NCBI RefSeq assembly: GCF_001540865.1
Contig: NC_033639.1
Coordinates: 991,117 to 1,055,116 of the forward strand
Reading direction: 5' to 3'
DNA: 64,000 nucleotides
Origin: Ananas comosus
Taxonomy: Eukaryota; Streptophyta; Magnoliopsida; Poales; Bromeliaceae
Made by a program: the position numbers and the translations under genes. Every line of letters starts with the position of its first letter. Position 1 is the first letter of the stretch. Under the pieces are notes generated by a model. That model had not been told where the DNA came from. It made no database searches and saw only the letters and a program-made list of their open reading frames with translations. Below are positions 11,743-24,027 of this stretch, one piece after another.

Positions 11743-11784
11743 ATGGTGTTCAGGGTTTAGAATTTAGAATTTAAAATTTGTAAA

Positions 11785-12130
11785 AATGTATAAAACTTGC
11801 ATGAACTATGGACGATTTTGATTCGACTACCTAACCTTTCAAAATTTTAATTTAGTATCCAACCTTTCAGTTTGTCTGATTTAAGTGATTTGATGACACT
11901 TTGGATATAATTTAAGTTAACTGCTTAATTTAATGGATTTATAGTTACGTAAATTTTATAAAATATACTAACTAAATCTTTAAAGATAAAAGACACAATA
12001 AAAAATTTTAAGTTAAAGAGTCAATAATTAGCTCTAATCAAATAAATTTAAAAGTCAGATAGTAGAATCATTTTTTTTCAAAAAAAAATTTAGCTAGTCT
12101 AAATGGATGATAGTGTTGGAAAATTTTATA
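11785..12130. mobile_element. MITE of the ATGCATAGAACTT family, worn copy
   Basis: It begins AAAAATGTATAAAACTTGCA and carries the family words CAACCTTTCAGTTTGTCTGA and 'gatgacactttgg'. Better copies are at 36322-36630 and 12164-12950. The right arm is decayed. Confidence 0.5.
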
Positions 12131-12163
12131 CATTTTTACCTTTATTAGAATTTAATTAGGGAA

Positions 12164-12950
12164 AAATGCATAGAACTTACTTGAACTATTGACCATTTTG
12201 AAGGGCTTTTTATGCAATTAGCCCTTCAAATTTTTTTCCACAAATAGCCCCACAAAATTTATAATTGCAAAACTGACCCTATTCTTGTCACGTAAGCGCC
12301 ACGTGAGCGGCTGACTAGACATAAGTTGAACACAGTGAACTATTCACCGTGTTTGTACACGATGAACAGTACACCGTGTTTAAGCTAAACATGAACTTCT
12401 ACAACGTGAGACGCGCTAGTTGGATTGGTTTAGTTCTTCTGAACAAATTGAACAAGGTGAATCATTCACCGTGTTCAACTTAACCCTTGGCCCCAACCGC
12501 TCACGTGGTGTTGATGTGGCGGGGATATGGTCAATTTTGTCATTATAAATTTTGTGAGGTTATTTGTGAAAAAAAAATTATAAGAAGGCTAAATGCAAAA
12601 AGAGTCCCATTTTGAATCTACTATCCGATCTTTCAAAATTTTGATTTTACTATTTAAACTTCTAATTTATTTGATTTGAGTTAGCCAACGACACTTTGAC
12701 TTAAAAACTTGAATGCGTCGTTTATGTTTATAGATTTAGTTTATAAATTTCATACAATTCTAGCAACTATAAATTAATTAAAATTAGAAATTAGCTTAAA
12801 GTTTAAAGGCAAAGCATTATTTACTGACTCAAATCAAATAAATTAAAAATTTGCATAGTAAAATCAAAATATTGAAAGGCCGAATAGTCAATTCAGAACA
12901 GTTCATAGTTCAGATAAGTCTCTTATGCTTTTACCGAAATAAACGATATT
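12164..12950. mobile_element. MITE interrupted by a younger hAT-like MITE
   Basis: The left arm reads AAAAATGCATAGAACTTACT and the right arm ends CATAGTTCAGATAAGTCTC, which are inverted complements. The element is split by an insertion at 12203-12608. Its own sequence resumes at ATTTTGAATCTACTATCC, so the order of insertion is clear. Confidence 0.65.
12203..12608. mobile_element. hAT-like MITE, 406 bp, with 8-bp target duplication
   Basis: Ends are GGGCTTTTTATGCA and TGCAAAAAGAGTCCC, imperfect inverted repeats. ATTTTGAA stands at 12195-12202 and again at 12609-12616. An 8-bp duplication is typical of hAT transposons. Inside, 'caccgtgtttgtacacgatgaac' and 'attcaccgtgttcaac' form further inverted pairs around 'cacgtgagcgg'. 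Confidence 0.8.
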
Positions 12951-13677
12951 GCTAACATATAAATAATACTGGGTTACCCATATGGAGATAAAACTTCAAC
13001 GAGGAGCTTCCCAACAAGAATGACGTCTTGTTTGCGGAGCTCCTGATTTGCTGCCACATATTGCTTCTATCAAATACTTTGTTAGATTTTATTTAATACT
13101 AAATTCAATTTTTTAAAAAAATTTTAGAGAAAATAATTATAATCGTTGAATAAAAATAAAAATTTTTAAAAATGATAATGAACTAAAAAGTGGTTATCCC
13201 TCTTATACCCAAACAAAAAAAAAGGAGTCAGAATTAAATTAAAAAATTTAAAATTAAAATTTTATAATTTGTAATCTTAAAATTAAAATTTTATAATTTT
13301 AAACTCTAAATTTTAAATCTTAAATTTTAAATTGATACTTTAAAATTTAAAATTCAATATTTTATATATTTATATTTAGATTTAATCTTAACTTTAAATT
13401 TTCAAAATATAAAATTTAAAATTTTAAAAATTTAAATTCAAATATAACATAATGGGCAATATTATTGTTTTTTATTTATAAATACCAACTATTATTCTTA
13501 TTCTATCTTATTTATCCAAACGCTATTTTTCTTATTTTCGGAAACAACTCAATTTTCATCCAAACATAAAATTAGTTTAATTTTTGCTGATATCCGAACT
13601 TGTACTTATTCCTGTAATAGGCAGTTCTTACTTATACCCGAATCAAACAAAATGTTTAATGAGGCGTTGTTGTTAGC
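12951..13677. other. Gene-free spacer with AT-rich core
   Basis: 13220-13440 consists of TTTAAATTTTAAA-like words, as at 3420-3790, 41150-41680 and 57780-57940. No gene is supported. Confidence 0.4.
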
Positions 13678-13685
13678 TCCGTATT

Positions 13686-14439
13686 TAGTGATGTCAATGG
13701 GTCGGATTCGGGATGGATTCTTAAAAACACGAACTGAAACCCGACTCAAAACTCGAAACCCGAACCCAAACTGTGAAACAACCGTTGTACTCTAAAAACT
13801 TAAGCTGTTAGAGAATGGTGTTTAAACATTTTTATATTTAACACTCCCCCTCATGTCTGGGCTCGAGACTTTTTAATCGGCTCATGACGTGGGCTTGAAT
13901 TAAATGGGAGGGCGTGATTCGAACTCAGAACCTCCTGCTCCGATACCATGTGAAACAACCGTTGTACTCTAAAAGCTTAAGCTGTTAGAGAACGGTGTTT
14001 AAATATTTTTATATTTAACACGAACCCATATCCAAACCCGACGATTTTAAAAACCCATATCCAAACCCGAACCCGACAAAAAATTCAAAACCCAAACCCG
14101 AACCCGAACCCGAAAATTCGAATCCAAAATAATTATTTCTCTTTTCATTCAAAATATATATTATACTAAAAAACTTTAAAATATAAATTCAAATATATCA
14201 TTAATTTTTTATATATAAATATTATATATAATGTAAAATAAATTCGGATTCGGCTCTGGTTTAGGTTGGGGTTGGGGTCGACTGGTGGGGTATAGCCAAA
14301 TTTTATATATGTCAAATTTTTTTTTTTTTTTTTTAGATCTAAAATTATTTCTATTTTAGTATATGATAAATTTACTCTGTTCGGATTCGAATTCAGATTC
14401 GAAAAAAATTTCAGACATCCGTATCCATTCACATCACTA
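13686..14439. mobile_element. hAT-like MITE hosting a SMART element
   Basis: It starts TAGTGATGTCAATGGGT and ends CATTCACATCACTA. The 8-base duplication TCCGTATT is at 13678-13685 and 14440-14447. Removing the nested SMART element leaves about 504 bp, close to the 451-bp relative at 2392-2842. Confidence 0.8.
13772..14021 (-). mobile_element. Structurally complete SMART-type mini LTR retrotransposon, 250 bp
   Basis: Two near-identical 73-bp LTRs lie at 13772-13844 and 13949-14021 (TGTGAAACAACC to ATTTAACAC on the plus strand). On the minus strand TGGTATCGGAGC (13948-13937) directly abuts the 5' LTR; it matches an initiator tRNA-Met primer site with one change. A polypurine tract, plus strand TCCCCCTC at 13845-13852, abuts the 3' LTR. 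The interior is only 104 bp and cannot code. SMART elements described in rice are just under 300 bp with LTRs of about 80 bp, so this is of that class. Confidence 0.8.
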
Positions 14440-14639
14440 TCCGTATTAATTTTCATTCCTGTAGTTTCTATTCAGAAAAAAATTTAAAATTCCAAAAAAG
14501 AGAGGGAGTCTCGAAGACCGAAGACCGAGGCGACATTCACATTCACATTCACATTCATACACATATAAATATAAATATAAAATATATATAAATAAAATTA
14601 AAAAATTATATCTTAAAAAAAAAAAGAAAAAAACTCAAA

Positions 14640-14649
14640 GCGGTTTTCT

Positions 14650-14688
<39 letters not shown>

Positions 14689-14815
14689 GCGATCGAATTC
14701 TCTCTCTCTCCTCCTCTCCCCGCTTCTTCTTCGACTCAGGTTCGATCCAGAAACCCTAGAATCCCCTCGGAGGCGAAGACGAAGTCGCCGCCGCCGCCGC
14801 CGCCTCAATCCCGGG
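14640..14815 (+). promoter_or_regulatory. Probable 5' leader exon of the copper ATPase gene
   Basis: A CT-rich leader (about 14650-14725) with AAACCCTAG near 14751 follows an AT-rich TATAAATA-like stretch at about 14562-14600. This is the usual look of a plant transcription start and leader exon. The coding start at 15924 is preceded by an acceptor TTTACAG at about 15887-15893, so an intron of about 1.1 kb probably splits the leader. The exact donor is not certain. Confidence 0.5.
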
Positions 14816-15317
14816 TTCGATTACTTGCCCTGTTTCGTTCTTTTTTTTGGTTATGTTGTGTGGAATCGATCGAATGGTGTTTCAGGGCTTGTTTTGATTC
14901 GGTTTGGTTCGTTCTCTGCTCCGGAGATGCTGGGGACGGGGTCTTGTGTTGATTTATAGGGTTTTGCGTGTGATTTGATCCTCTTTTCGTTTTTTTCGAT
15001 CCCTTTTTACGGGAGTTGTTATTATGTTATATACGCGTGAATTGAGTTGATTTTAAGTGGATGTAGTTGTGCTCGTAATCCGTATGAGGAAATGCTCTGG
15101 TGAAAGCCTCGCCTTTTTAGGCATGCTAGAAGCTCACATGCTTCTCTTTTCAAAATTTTGATGCATAGGAATGCTTTAGAATGCATCGAATTAGTTAAAT
15201 TCTCATTTTGAGGTCATTATGGTAGGATTGTACGAGTGCGATGCGCAGAGCACCCATTGCATGCGATAATTTCGTCCCGAACTATAGTGCATGTTGAAAC
15301 CAGTACTTGAACTTTAA

Positions 15318-15637
15318 GGGCTCGTTTGGTATCATGTTTATTTTTCATTTAATAGATAAAATCTTTTACATAAAAAACATGTAGAAGTGTAGTTCAGTGG
15401 ATTGCTTGCAATCTTTTCATTCAAGATGTTTTGTTTGCAACAAAAAATAAAAACTTGGAAACTACTTACTTTTTGCTTCCAATTATTTCTTTTCTTAAAG
15501 AAGTTGTCATCTATCACGTGCCTGGATGCATCGCTAATGAATCACACAACAGAGAAAAATTCTTTTGCCAGTACATCTAATTATACAGAATTAGTGTTAA
15601 AAAAAATAAAAAATTGACAACAATGCCATACGAGGCC
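15318..15637. mobile_element. MITE in the leader intron of the copper ATPase gene
   Basis: Left end GGGCTCGTTTGGTATCATG, right end CAATGCCATACGAGGCC, flanked by TTAA at 15314-15317 and 15638-15641. A relative spans 28827-29984. The superfamily is uncertain because TTAA can be read as a longer form of a TAA/TTA duplication. Confidence 0.6.
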
Positions 15638-15923
15638 TTAAAATTTTAATTTTACTACCTAAACTTTCATTGTTTCTGATTTGAGTAAATTATAGTGTCC
15701 ATCGACGATGTTATGGACTACACTGTCGAGTGATACAACAGGGTACACAGATTGGAAGGTTAGGGAGTAGTATAAGGTGAGGTAGTGTACTCAAAACTAT
15801 TCAAGTTCAGGTATATGTTTTTACCTTCTGCATATGAACTGTGTTTTTACTTGTTATGGTAATAGTCCTGATTTACTTTCTTTTTGTTTACAGAGTTAAG
15901 AGGGTGGTGTCATTTATAAGAGA

Positions 15924-18900
15924 ATGGAACCCAATGGGAAAGACAATCTGAAAGCACCACTACTTCAAACTTCAGAAAATGTTTCTGTTACTTCTCCTGG
16001 AGGATCAAAGAAAGATGAAAATAAGACCAAGCAGGTTGAGTTCAGGATTCGAGGTATAAAATGTGCTTCTTGTGCAGTATCTATAGAATCTGTGGTGGCG
16101 AATATGAAAGGGGTTGAGAGCATCTCTGTGTCGCCGCTTCAAGGTCAAGCTGTGGTCTTTTACAAGCCTGAACTGACGAATGTAAGTAAGGTTATTAAAC
16201 TAGGGGTAGTATATGAGCTCTTTCTCTATAAATTAGTCTTCTCATTCTACTTGATTATTATTATAATTAAAAGATTTGAATAAGCAACTAAATTTGCTTA
16301 GGAAAGTTGACTGTCCTTTTGATTTATTGCAGTGTGGTTATGGTAAACCATTTATGCAGAGTCCCAAGCTTAATGCTTTTCCATTTATCGCCATTCTTTA
16401 TTCTTGTCAACCGACTTTGAATTCAGTTCTAAACAATATTACTTTGTTATCTAATTAGTTCAATCTGTTTCCCTGATTAACTAAACACTAGTTTAGTGTT
16501 AATTTATCGACTTGTAGTGCATATATGGCATTATAAGAAAGTCCATGTACTGATTTTGTTATTTATTTTTCTTCTTTTTTATTGATCTCTCTGGAAACTG
16601 TATATACATCAATATATCGTGTCTTGTCGTACATTCATTTCCTACTTTATTTTTACGAACTTGCATATCTTTGAATGATTTGGATGAATTGATGGAGGTG
16701 TTTGGTGATTTCATCAATGATGAAACTCGATTATCTGGAAGACGAATTATGAGATCGCCGTCATTAAAAGCTCGAACTAAAATGGTTGATTCCATGTTTA
16801 GTACGATTTCACTTCTTCAAGAGATGCACTTCCTTTTAACAATAAAATTTCTTTTGAATTTTAAATATTTTACATTTCGAGAAAAGATGCTAGTTTCAGT
16901 TTCTAATCACCTGTGGACCTTCCCTGCACACTTTCTTTGCACTGAGAACTTACTTTCTTATCTCCAGGCACAAATGATAAAGCAAGCCATTGAAGACCTG
17001 AACTATGAAGTGGACGAGTTCCTAGAGCAGGAAATTGCTGTATGCCGCCTTCGAATTAAAGGAATGGCCTGCACAAGCTGTTCCGAATCTGTTGAAAAAG
17101 CACTTTTGATGGCTGATGGGGTCAAAAAAGCCGTAGTTGGCCTTGCCCTTCATGAAGCCAAAATCCACTTTGACCCCAATATTACCAATGCTAATCGTCT
17201 CATTGAGGCTATTGAAGATGCTGGGTTTGGAGCTGATTTAATAAGCTCAGGTGATGATGTGAACAAAATTTATTTAAATGTTGATGGCCTTCGTTCTTTA
17301 GAAGATGCCAACCTCATTCAATCAGTGCTTGAAGCTGCTGATGGTGTGAATACTGTTGAATTGGATCCATCAGGCCAGAAAGTGATTATAGCCTATGATC
17401 CCGAGCTGACCGGCCCAAGAACACTTATTCAATGCATTGAAGAAGCAGGTCCGTTTCACGCGACCTTGTGCACACCTACGAGGCAAAGAGAAACAGAACA
17501 GCAGAATGAAATTAGGGCTTATTGGAACCAGTTTCTTTGCAGCTGCCTGTTTACAGTCCCTGTTTTCTTGTTCTCTATGGTTTTGCCTATGTTTTCTACT
17601 GCTGGGGACTGGTTGTCTAGTAAAGTTTACAACAATCTGACTGTTGGAATGCTGCTGAGATGGGTCCTTTGCACTCCAGTGCAATTCATAATCGGCTGGA
17701 GGTATGGAATCTGCATATCTTATTGGGGCTTTTTATGTATATATCCTTGTAAACTTGTCAGTTTACACATGCATTTTCTTTGTAAAACCTGAAATTTTAT
17801 ACTTACCCCTTGAAGTTGCATTTTCTTACAAAAAAAAACCTTTATCTTAACTTGGGGAATGATTCAATTCAGGAGGAGAGTTGGCTTACATTAGAAAAAT
17901 GATTTTTAAATCGAGGCATTTTTGTAAGTAGAAGGCTCTTACTGATATGGAATGATAATAACTCATTGAATTGATTACATATTATAAGACTCTCTCTTCT
18001 GTTGGTTGGCGTTAAATTGGAGAATAATGACTTACCGGCTCATTTCACTATTTAGCATTTGATCCAATGAAACACTTTTTATAATTAGTGCCATAAAGTC
18101 ACCTATTTGCTTAGTTTTGGATTACTTAATAGATGATCATGATTACTAGTTATTTGATGGCATTTACTGGTTCTTCAGATTAATGATATATGGTGTTACC
18201 AAGAATCTGCGATGTTAGTAGTTGGTGCCGGAATGGCCATCACTAAATCAGTTTTGCTTAATGTATCAATTTACAGAGTGCCCTAATATTTGGGTTTTTT
18301 TTTCCCCCCCCAAATACAACTCAGATTCTACATTGGAACTTATCATGCACTAAAACGGGGATCATCTAACATGGATGTTTTGGTGGCATTGGGAACTAAC
18401 GCTGCCTATTTCTACTCAGTATATATCGTGTTAAAAGCACTAACATCACAAACATTTGAGGGAGAGGATTTCTTCGAAACTAGTGCTATGCTGATATCTT
18501 TTATTCTGCTCGGAAAGTATTTGGAGATTATGGCAAAAGGGAAGACGTCAGATGCTCTGGCAAAGTTAACAGATCTTGCGCCTGATACGGCTGTTTTGCT
18601 AGATATGGATAAGGATGGAAATGTCATTTCTGAGATGGAGATTAGCACTCAGTTACTTCAAAGAAATGATGTGATCAAGATTGTTCCAGGTGCAAAAGTT
18701 CCAGTTGATGGGGTAGTTATTAAGGGTCAAAGTCATGTGAATGAGAGCATGATAACTGGAGAGGCAAGGCCGATTGCGAAGAGACCAGGAGACAAGGTTT
18801 GATCAAAGTATCTTTGTCATTGTTTGTTGTTTCAGAATCTGTTAGTATGGCTTGTTTGAGGATATGTTATTATTATTGTTATTATGACTAAACTACAGGC

Positions 18901-21900
18901 CTAAATTTACGTCCTTCAAGATTTAGACCTTTAACACTATATCTTCTTCCTAACACATTTTTTATTCAGAACTATTAGGTAGTCTTAAATATTATCTGAA
19001 TTATCCATTGTACCCTTTTTATGCAAGGAAAGATTAAGTTTAAAGATTTTTTAAGAATTCTTAATGGAAAAATGTGATGGGAAGGTGATCAAATGCTTAT
19101 ACATTTGTCTACGATGAGCTTATAATAACTATATTTATCTGAAACTTATTGCTGCTATTAATTAAAATTTTAATTTAGCAATTTTGTTATTGTTTGTTGG
19201 TTCGGTAGCGAACTTTTTATTTTTGGAATGGATTTTTACGGAATCCCCATGAATCGGATCAAACCTTATTCCATGATAGTTCCATAAGATTCCTCTTTCT
19301 TATTCTTAAGCAAGCCCCTGAGAGGGCTTAGTTGATCATGATTTATGTTTTATCTTTCTTTTCCTTTATGTTTGTTTCGAGAAAGATATCGTCTGATTCT
19401 TTTTCTATTGATTCTTTTCCAATCGAGATGTATGGATCCATGGGTCTGTGTGTCTACATAGATCCTGTTCATGGATTAACGAAAATGTGCAAAAGCTCTA
19501 TTTGCCTCTGCCATTCTATGAGTCTCTTCCTTTTTGCGTATGGCATCGCCACTCCCTTTGGCAGCATCTACTAATTCGGAACTTAATTTGAAAGCCATAT
19601 TTCGACAAACTACTGTGTCATAACGCACTCTGCTGGCTTAATTGTCACTACCAGGTTATTGGTGGTACGGTGAATGAGAGCGGATGGATATTAGTTAAGG
19701 CCACTCGTGTTGGGTCAGAAACTGCATTATCACAGATAGTTCAGCTAGTGGAAGCTGCTCAACTTGCAAGAGCTCCGGTTCAGAAGATAGCGGACAGGAT
19801 ATCACGGTTTTTTGTTCCAACTGTAAGTTTTCTGCTGTTTTCCTTGCATTTTATTTGTTTTTTCTTAGTTGTCTGTGTAGATCATCTAGATAAACATGCA
19901 TTTGTTGGGAAGAAATTCAACGGAGATAAGTCTATTTGGTCCAACTTTTGCTTCTGTTTTCCCCCTAGCCACCTCTAGTCGTACTTGACTGTCGAGATTC
20001 TACCTTGGTGGAAAGCCAAAATGAGCTTTTTGTGACTAACCCTCAAAAGTGAAATCTCCAACTAGGAGCTTCCATTCTTTGGCACAGGGAAGCTGTTGGA
20101 GGAAGAATTTTTGTAAGTAGATGAACAATCTAGACTCTGTTTCATTTTTTTTTTTTCATTTTTTTCATCATTTCTTTGGCAGGTTGTGATGGCTGCTTTC
20201 ATTACTTGGCTTAGCTGGTTCATATGTGGAAAAGCCAACCTTTATCCAAGGCATTGGATACCAAAGGCCATGGATGAGTTTGAGCTAGCTTTGCAATTTG
20301 GCATCTCGGTGTTAGTTATTGCTTGCCCATGTGCCTTGGGACTAGCAACACCGACAGCTGTTATGGTTGCCACAGGAAAAGGAGCTTCTCAGGGGGTCCT
20401 AATCAAAGGTGGCTATGCTCTTGAGAAAGCTCATAATGTAAGTAGCAGATGGTCATTATTGAACTCAGTTGCTTATATATACTCAAAAGTATACCTGTGC
20501 ATATAGCTCTTGAGTTAAGAGCTCAATTTGCACATGTATTCTTCCTCTTAACATTGTGTCATAAAAACATTAAAAACTTAATAGAAACTCACAAATACGA
20601 AGATTATAACATAACCTTATCACTATAAATATTGACACTGTGGCACCTAATGGTTGATTCTATATAGAGTATTTTTGGAAAATTAAGGGCATTTTTGTCA
20701 TTTAATGATTATCCGGGGGTTTAACTTCGGTCAAATAAATAATGAATTCATTTTGTACATAGCTATATACGAATACAATAAACTTTGGAGGATATCCGCA
20801 CAAATAGACATCTCAAAAGGGTATGCATGTTAATAGAACTTTCCTTCGAGAGGTAAAAAGTAGAGAAGAAAGCCGAAGAAGCAAATATGATTTTAGTTTT
20901 TTTTTTTTTATTTTTTTTAACATTTGTTCTGATTATGCTCTTTTTAGTGATTAATAATTTGTTAACGTAGGTGAAAGCTGTCGTATTTGATAAGACTGGA
21001 ACACTAACTATCGGCAAACCTTCTGTGGTCCAAACCATGCTGTTCTCGAAGATGCCGTTGCAAGAGCTTTGTGATTTGGCTGCTGTTGCAGAGGTCAGCC
21101 CTAAAACCAAAATATTCCCTCCATTACTCAAGAAATGAATTTGATAATGTTCTTGCATTCATAGTGTATTGTTGCATAGCTGAGCTTAAAAGCTCCAAGT
21201 CTTTACTTTTATGATTTTTGCATTCATACCCCTGAAAAAATTATCTATTTACATTATACACATATACCCTTGTTTAATTTGAAATTTTATATATGCCAAT
21301 TTCTTATACGTGTACCCTTGTTCTTACAAATACACTTCTTTAAAAAAGATTTTTAAATGCTACACATTTATATGTATCTATATTAGGCCCCTTGATTTTT
21401 TAGCTTGCTTAGCTTTTTATTGTTGTTATCAGAGTAACAGCGAGCACCCTTTAGCAAAGGCCATAGTGGAATATGCCAAGAAGCTCCGCGAGCAATACGG
21501 TTCCAACACTAATCAAATTGCAGAATTGAAGGAATTTGAGGTGCACCCAGGTGCTGGAGTTAGTGCAAATATAGGGGACAAACAAGTTTTGGTCGGTAAC
21601 AAGAAGCTAATGCTTTCCTTTAAACTGCTTTTGAGCCCGGAGATTGAAAATTGCATGTTGGAGACCGAGCAACAAGCACGGACATGCGTGTTAGTTGCGG
21701 TTGAACGTGAAATTTGTGGGGCTTTTGCTGTGTCCGATCCTCTGAAGCCCGACGCTGGGCGCGTTGTTTCATTTTTAAATTCGATGGGTATCTCGAGCAT
21801 CATGGTAACTGGTGATAATTGGGCTACTGCTACTGCTATAGCTAGGGAGGTCGGGATAAACACCGTGTTTGCTGAGACCGATCCGGTGGGCAAAGCTCAA

Positions 21901-22983
21901 AAGATCAAAGATTTGCAGGTAACTTGTTTTTGCGATGCTTAATTTGGTTATTGAAAATTCTTATCACCTCAAGCACTCTTTCATTTGCTATTTTGGCCTT
22001 GTTATCCTTTCTATATGTGGTTTCTTTCTTTTCTTTTTTTTTTTTTTACTCAAAATTCAATATAGTTCTTTTGAAAGGATGCCTTATATGCCTCTTTAAT
22101 CGCAAATGTTAAATCGTTAACAAGTAATTACTGTTCTCTTTTTTCTTATTCATGAATCCATTTCCTGTTAGCGTCTTAAATTTCAGCAAATGGCGATTTG
22201 CACTTAATTCGATCCACCTTGCTTTAGCAAACTTCGACCCTTTAATGCTATCATTTTTTTTTTCTCTGGTGGAAGATGAATTTAGGCTTTGTTAAGATGC
22301 AAAAATCATACTTGTTTTTTCCGCTTTCACTTTTCTCTTTTTTGTAGTGGTAGTGAATTCGATTACGTTGTCGTGAAGGAATCCGTTGTGTGTGTGTGTT
22401 GCATTCGTTCTTTGGTAGACGAAATTTAAATCTTTAATTTCTTTTCTCTTAATTGAAACATTCAGGATAAAGCTTTTTCTTGTGTAGTAGTTGTAGTGCA
22501 GACATCGGCATAATTCGAAGTTTGTGTCATCTTTTTCTAAAGTTTTTTGTTCTACAGATGGAAGGTTTGACGGTGGCGATGGTGGGCGACGGGATCAACG
22601 ACTCCCCCGCGCTCGTCGCAGCCGACGTGGGCATGGCGATCGGCGCCGGGACAGACGTCGCGATCGAGGCGGCGGACATCGTACTGATGAGGAGCAGCCT
22701 CGAGGACGTGATCACGGCCATCGATCTCTCGCGAAAAACCCTCTCTAGGATCCGGATGAACTACGTGTGGGCCTTAGGCTACAATGTGCTCGGCATGCCG
22801 ATCGCCGCCGGCGTTCTTTTCCCCTTCACCGGAATCAGGCTGCCCCCGTGGCTGGCTGGCGTCTGCATGGCGGCCTCGTCGGTTAGCGTTGTCTGCTCCT
22901 CTCTCTTGCTCCAGTCTTATAAGAAGCCATTGCAAGTTCATGAAGATGAGAAGGGCTCTTATGAGAACTCAGATTCGGTATGA
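15924..22983 (+). CDS. HMA4: P1B-type copper-transporting ATPase, HMA4-like (973 aa)
   Basis: Eight coding exons join in frame: 15924-16181, 16968-17701, 18325-18796, 19655-19822, 20183-20437, 20971-21093, 21433-21918 and 22558-22983, all with GT-AG junctions. The protein pumps copper across a membrane using ATP. Visible motifs: N-terminal metal-binding CASC (47-50) and CTSC (121-124), a third domain without CxxC, the actuator TGE (475-477), the membrane copper site CPC (592-594), the phosphorylation site DKTGT (636-640), HP (675-676), TGDN (796-799), GDGIND (842-847), and C-terminal YN and MAxSS helices. Length and sequence fit rice HMA4 (978 aa, tonoplast copper sequestration). Residue V909 aligns with rice V914, the residue replaced by Leu in weak rice alleles (from memory). 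The leader intron and third coding intron carry insertions. Copper substrate is well supported; vacuolar location is by homology. Confidence 0.93.
19199..19610 (-). other. Nuclear plastid DNA insert (NUPT) with rps7 3' end
   Basis: On the minus strand 19598-19476 encodes 40 residues, [20 protein letters not shown] through [17 protein letters not shown] wording to a stop, the C-terminus of chloroplast ribosomal protein S7, without a frameshift. Downstream (19475-19199) is AT-balanced sequence that resembles the rps7-ndhB spacer, including a CCGATTCATGGGGATTCC segment; that part is recalled and less certain. The insert lies in the third coding intron of the copper ATPase gene, ending about 45 bases before its acceptor. 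It is not a functional gene: about three quarters of rps7 is missing. Confidence 0.85.
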
Positions 22984-23671
22984 GTTTTAATCTTTCATTA
23001 TGATTTTAATCAAGTGTTTTTTTTTTCTATTTTTTTCTTTCTTTTTTTTGGGGGTGAATTACGCCGCGAGTTCCCGTCGCTAAACTGTTATTCTCGTTAC
23101 AATTTGGTCCCAAAACTTTGATTTATCCAATTTGATATAACATGTCAAGTTACTATTCCTAAACCCTGAGTCGGAAACTTCCGCTGTAAAACCCTAAATC
23201 TCAGTTCAGAGTTTAGGAGTCAAAAGTTTTTCGGACTAAGACTCAGATTTTCTACTAGTTTTCGAGCACCTTAATGCGACAAATCAAAGCTTAGGGACTA
23301 GAGTGAAATTGGAGCAATATTTTAGGAACAAATGGTGTAATTTACCCCTTTTTTTTTTTTGGTCTTAATTGAAACTTTCTCAATAAAGTGGTAGAAAATT
23401 CTCTACTCTTCTTGAATTGGATGATTTTCTACAATTGTATATTATTGGATCTTTAAATGTAGCTTGATCAAGTTTGATTCTTGCAACTGCTACTGCAGTA
23501 TCTGAATATTGTCCATATTTTAGTTGGTGAAAAAAAATGTATCTCTACAATTCATTTTGGAAATTTTGCCTCCTTTTCTTTTAGATTTTTTTTAATTAAT
23601 AGACTTAAAAATTATTATAATTATAACAAAAAATTATTTATAAAACTAGCTCTGTGCGGTGAATGAATTTA
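22984..23671. other. 3' flank of the copper ATPase gene
   Basis: It should hold the 3' UTR and poly(A) site. Candidate AATAAA-like words such as CAATAAAG occur near 23380. T-rich runs are frequent. No other gene is seen. Confidence 0.4.
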
Positions 23672-24027
23672 GGGAAAACTTCAAAAACCCCCCATGTGGT
23701 TTCGTAGTTTCTCACTTTGCCCCCCTGTGGTTTAAAATGTATCAATTTGTCCCTCTGTGGTTTTTTTTTTTTCTTTTTCTTATCAATTTCATTATTTTTT
23801 TTTTCTTAAATCAGTGATAAAGTTAAAATTAAAGGGTACTAAAGTGAATATTTGATAAATCTAGATGGATATCTGAAATTTTTTGTATATAATTTAATGA
23901 AATATTAACGAAAAAGCTACCGAAAAAGTAAAAACGAAACTACAGGGGGGCAATTTGATATATTTAAACCACATGAGAGCAAAGTGAGAAACTATGAAAC
24001 CACATGGAGGGTTTTTGAAGTTTTCCC
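23672..24027. repeat. Palindromic TTCAAATACC repeat, copy 5
   Basis: Ends GGGAAAACTTCAAAAACCCC and the complement GGGTTTTTGAAGTTTTCCC. It has the 'ttgcccccctgtggttt' variant of the arm word, shared with the copy at 60500. Confidence 0.75.

Noticed and set aside
11577..11774. 65-codon open frame
   Set aside because: It is the SINE at 11583-11742 read as protein.
19476..19598. Functional rps7 gene
   Set aside because: Only the last 40 codons are present, within an intron; it is a plastid DNA insert.
21310..21440. Extra upstream coding sequence before copper ATPase exon 7
   Set aside because: The open frame extends upstream of the acceptor, but alignment to the family starts at SNSEHPL after TTATCAG.
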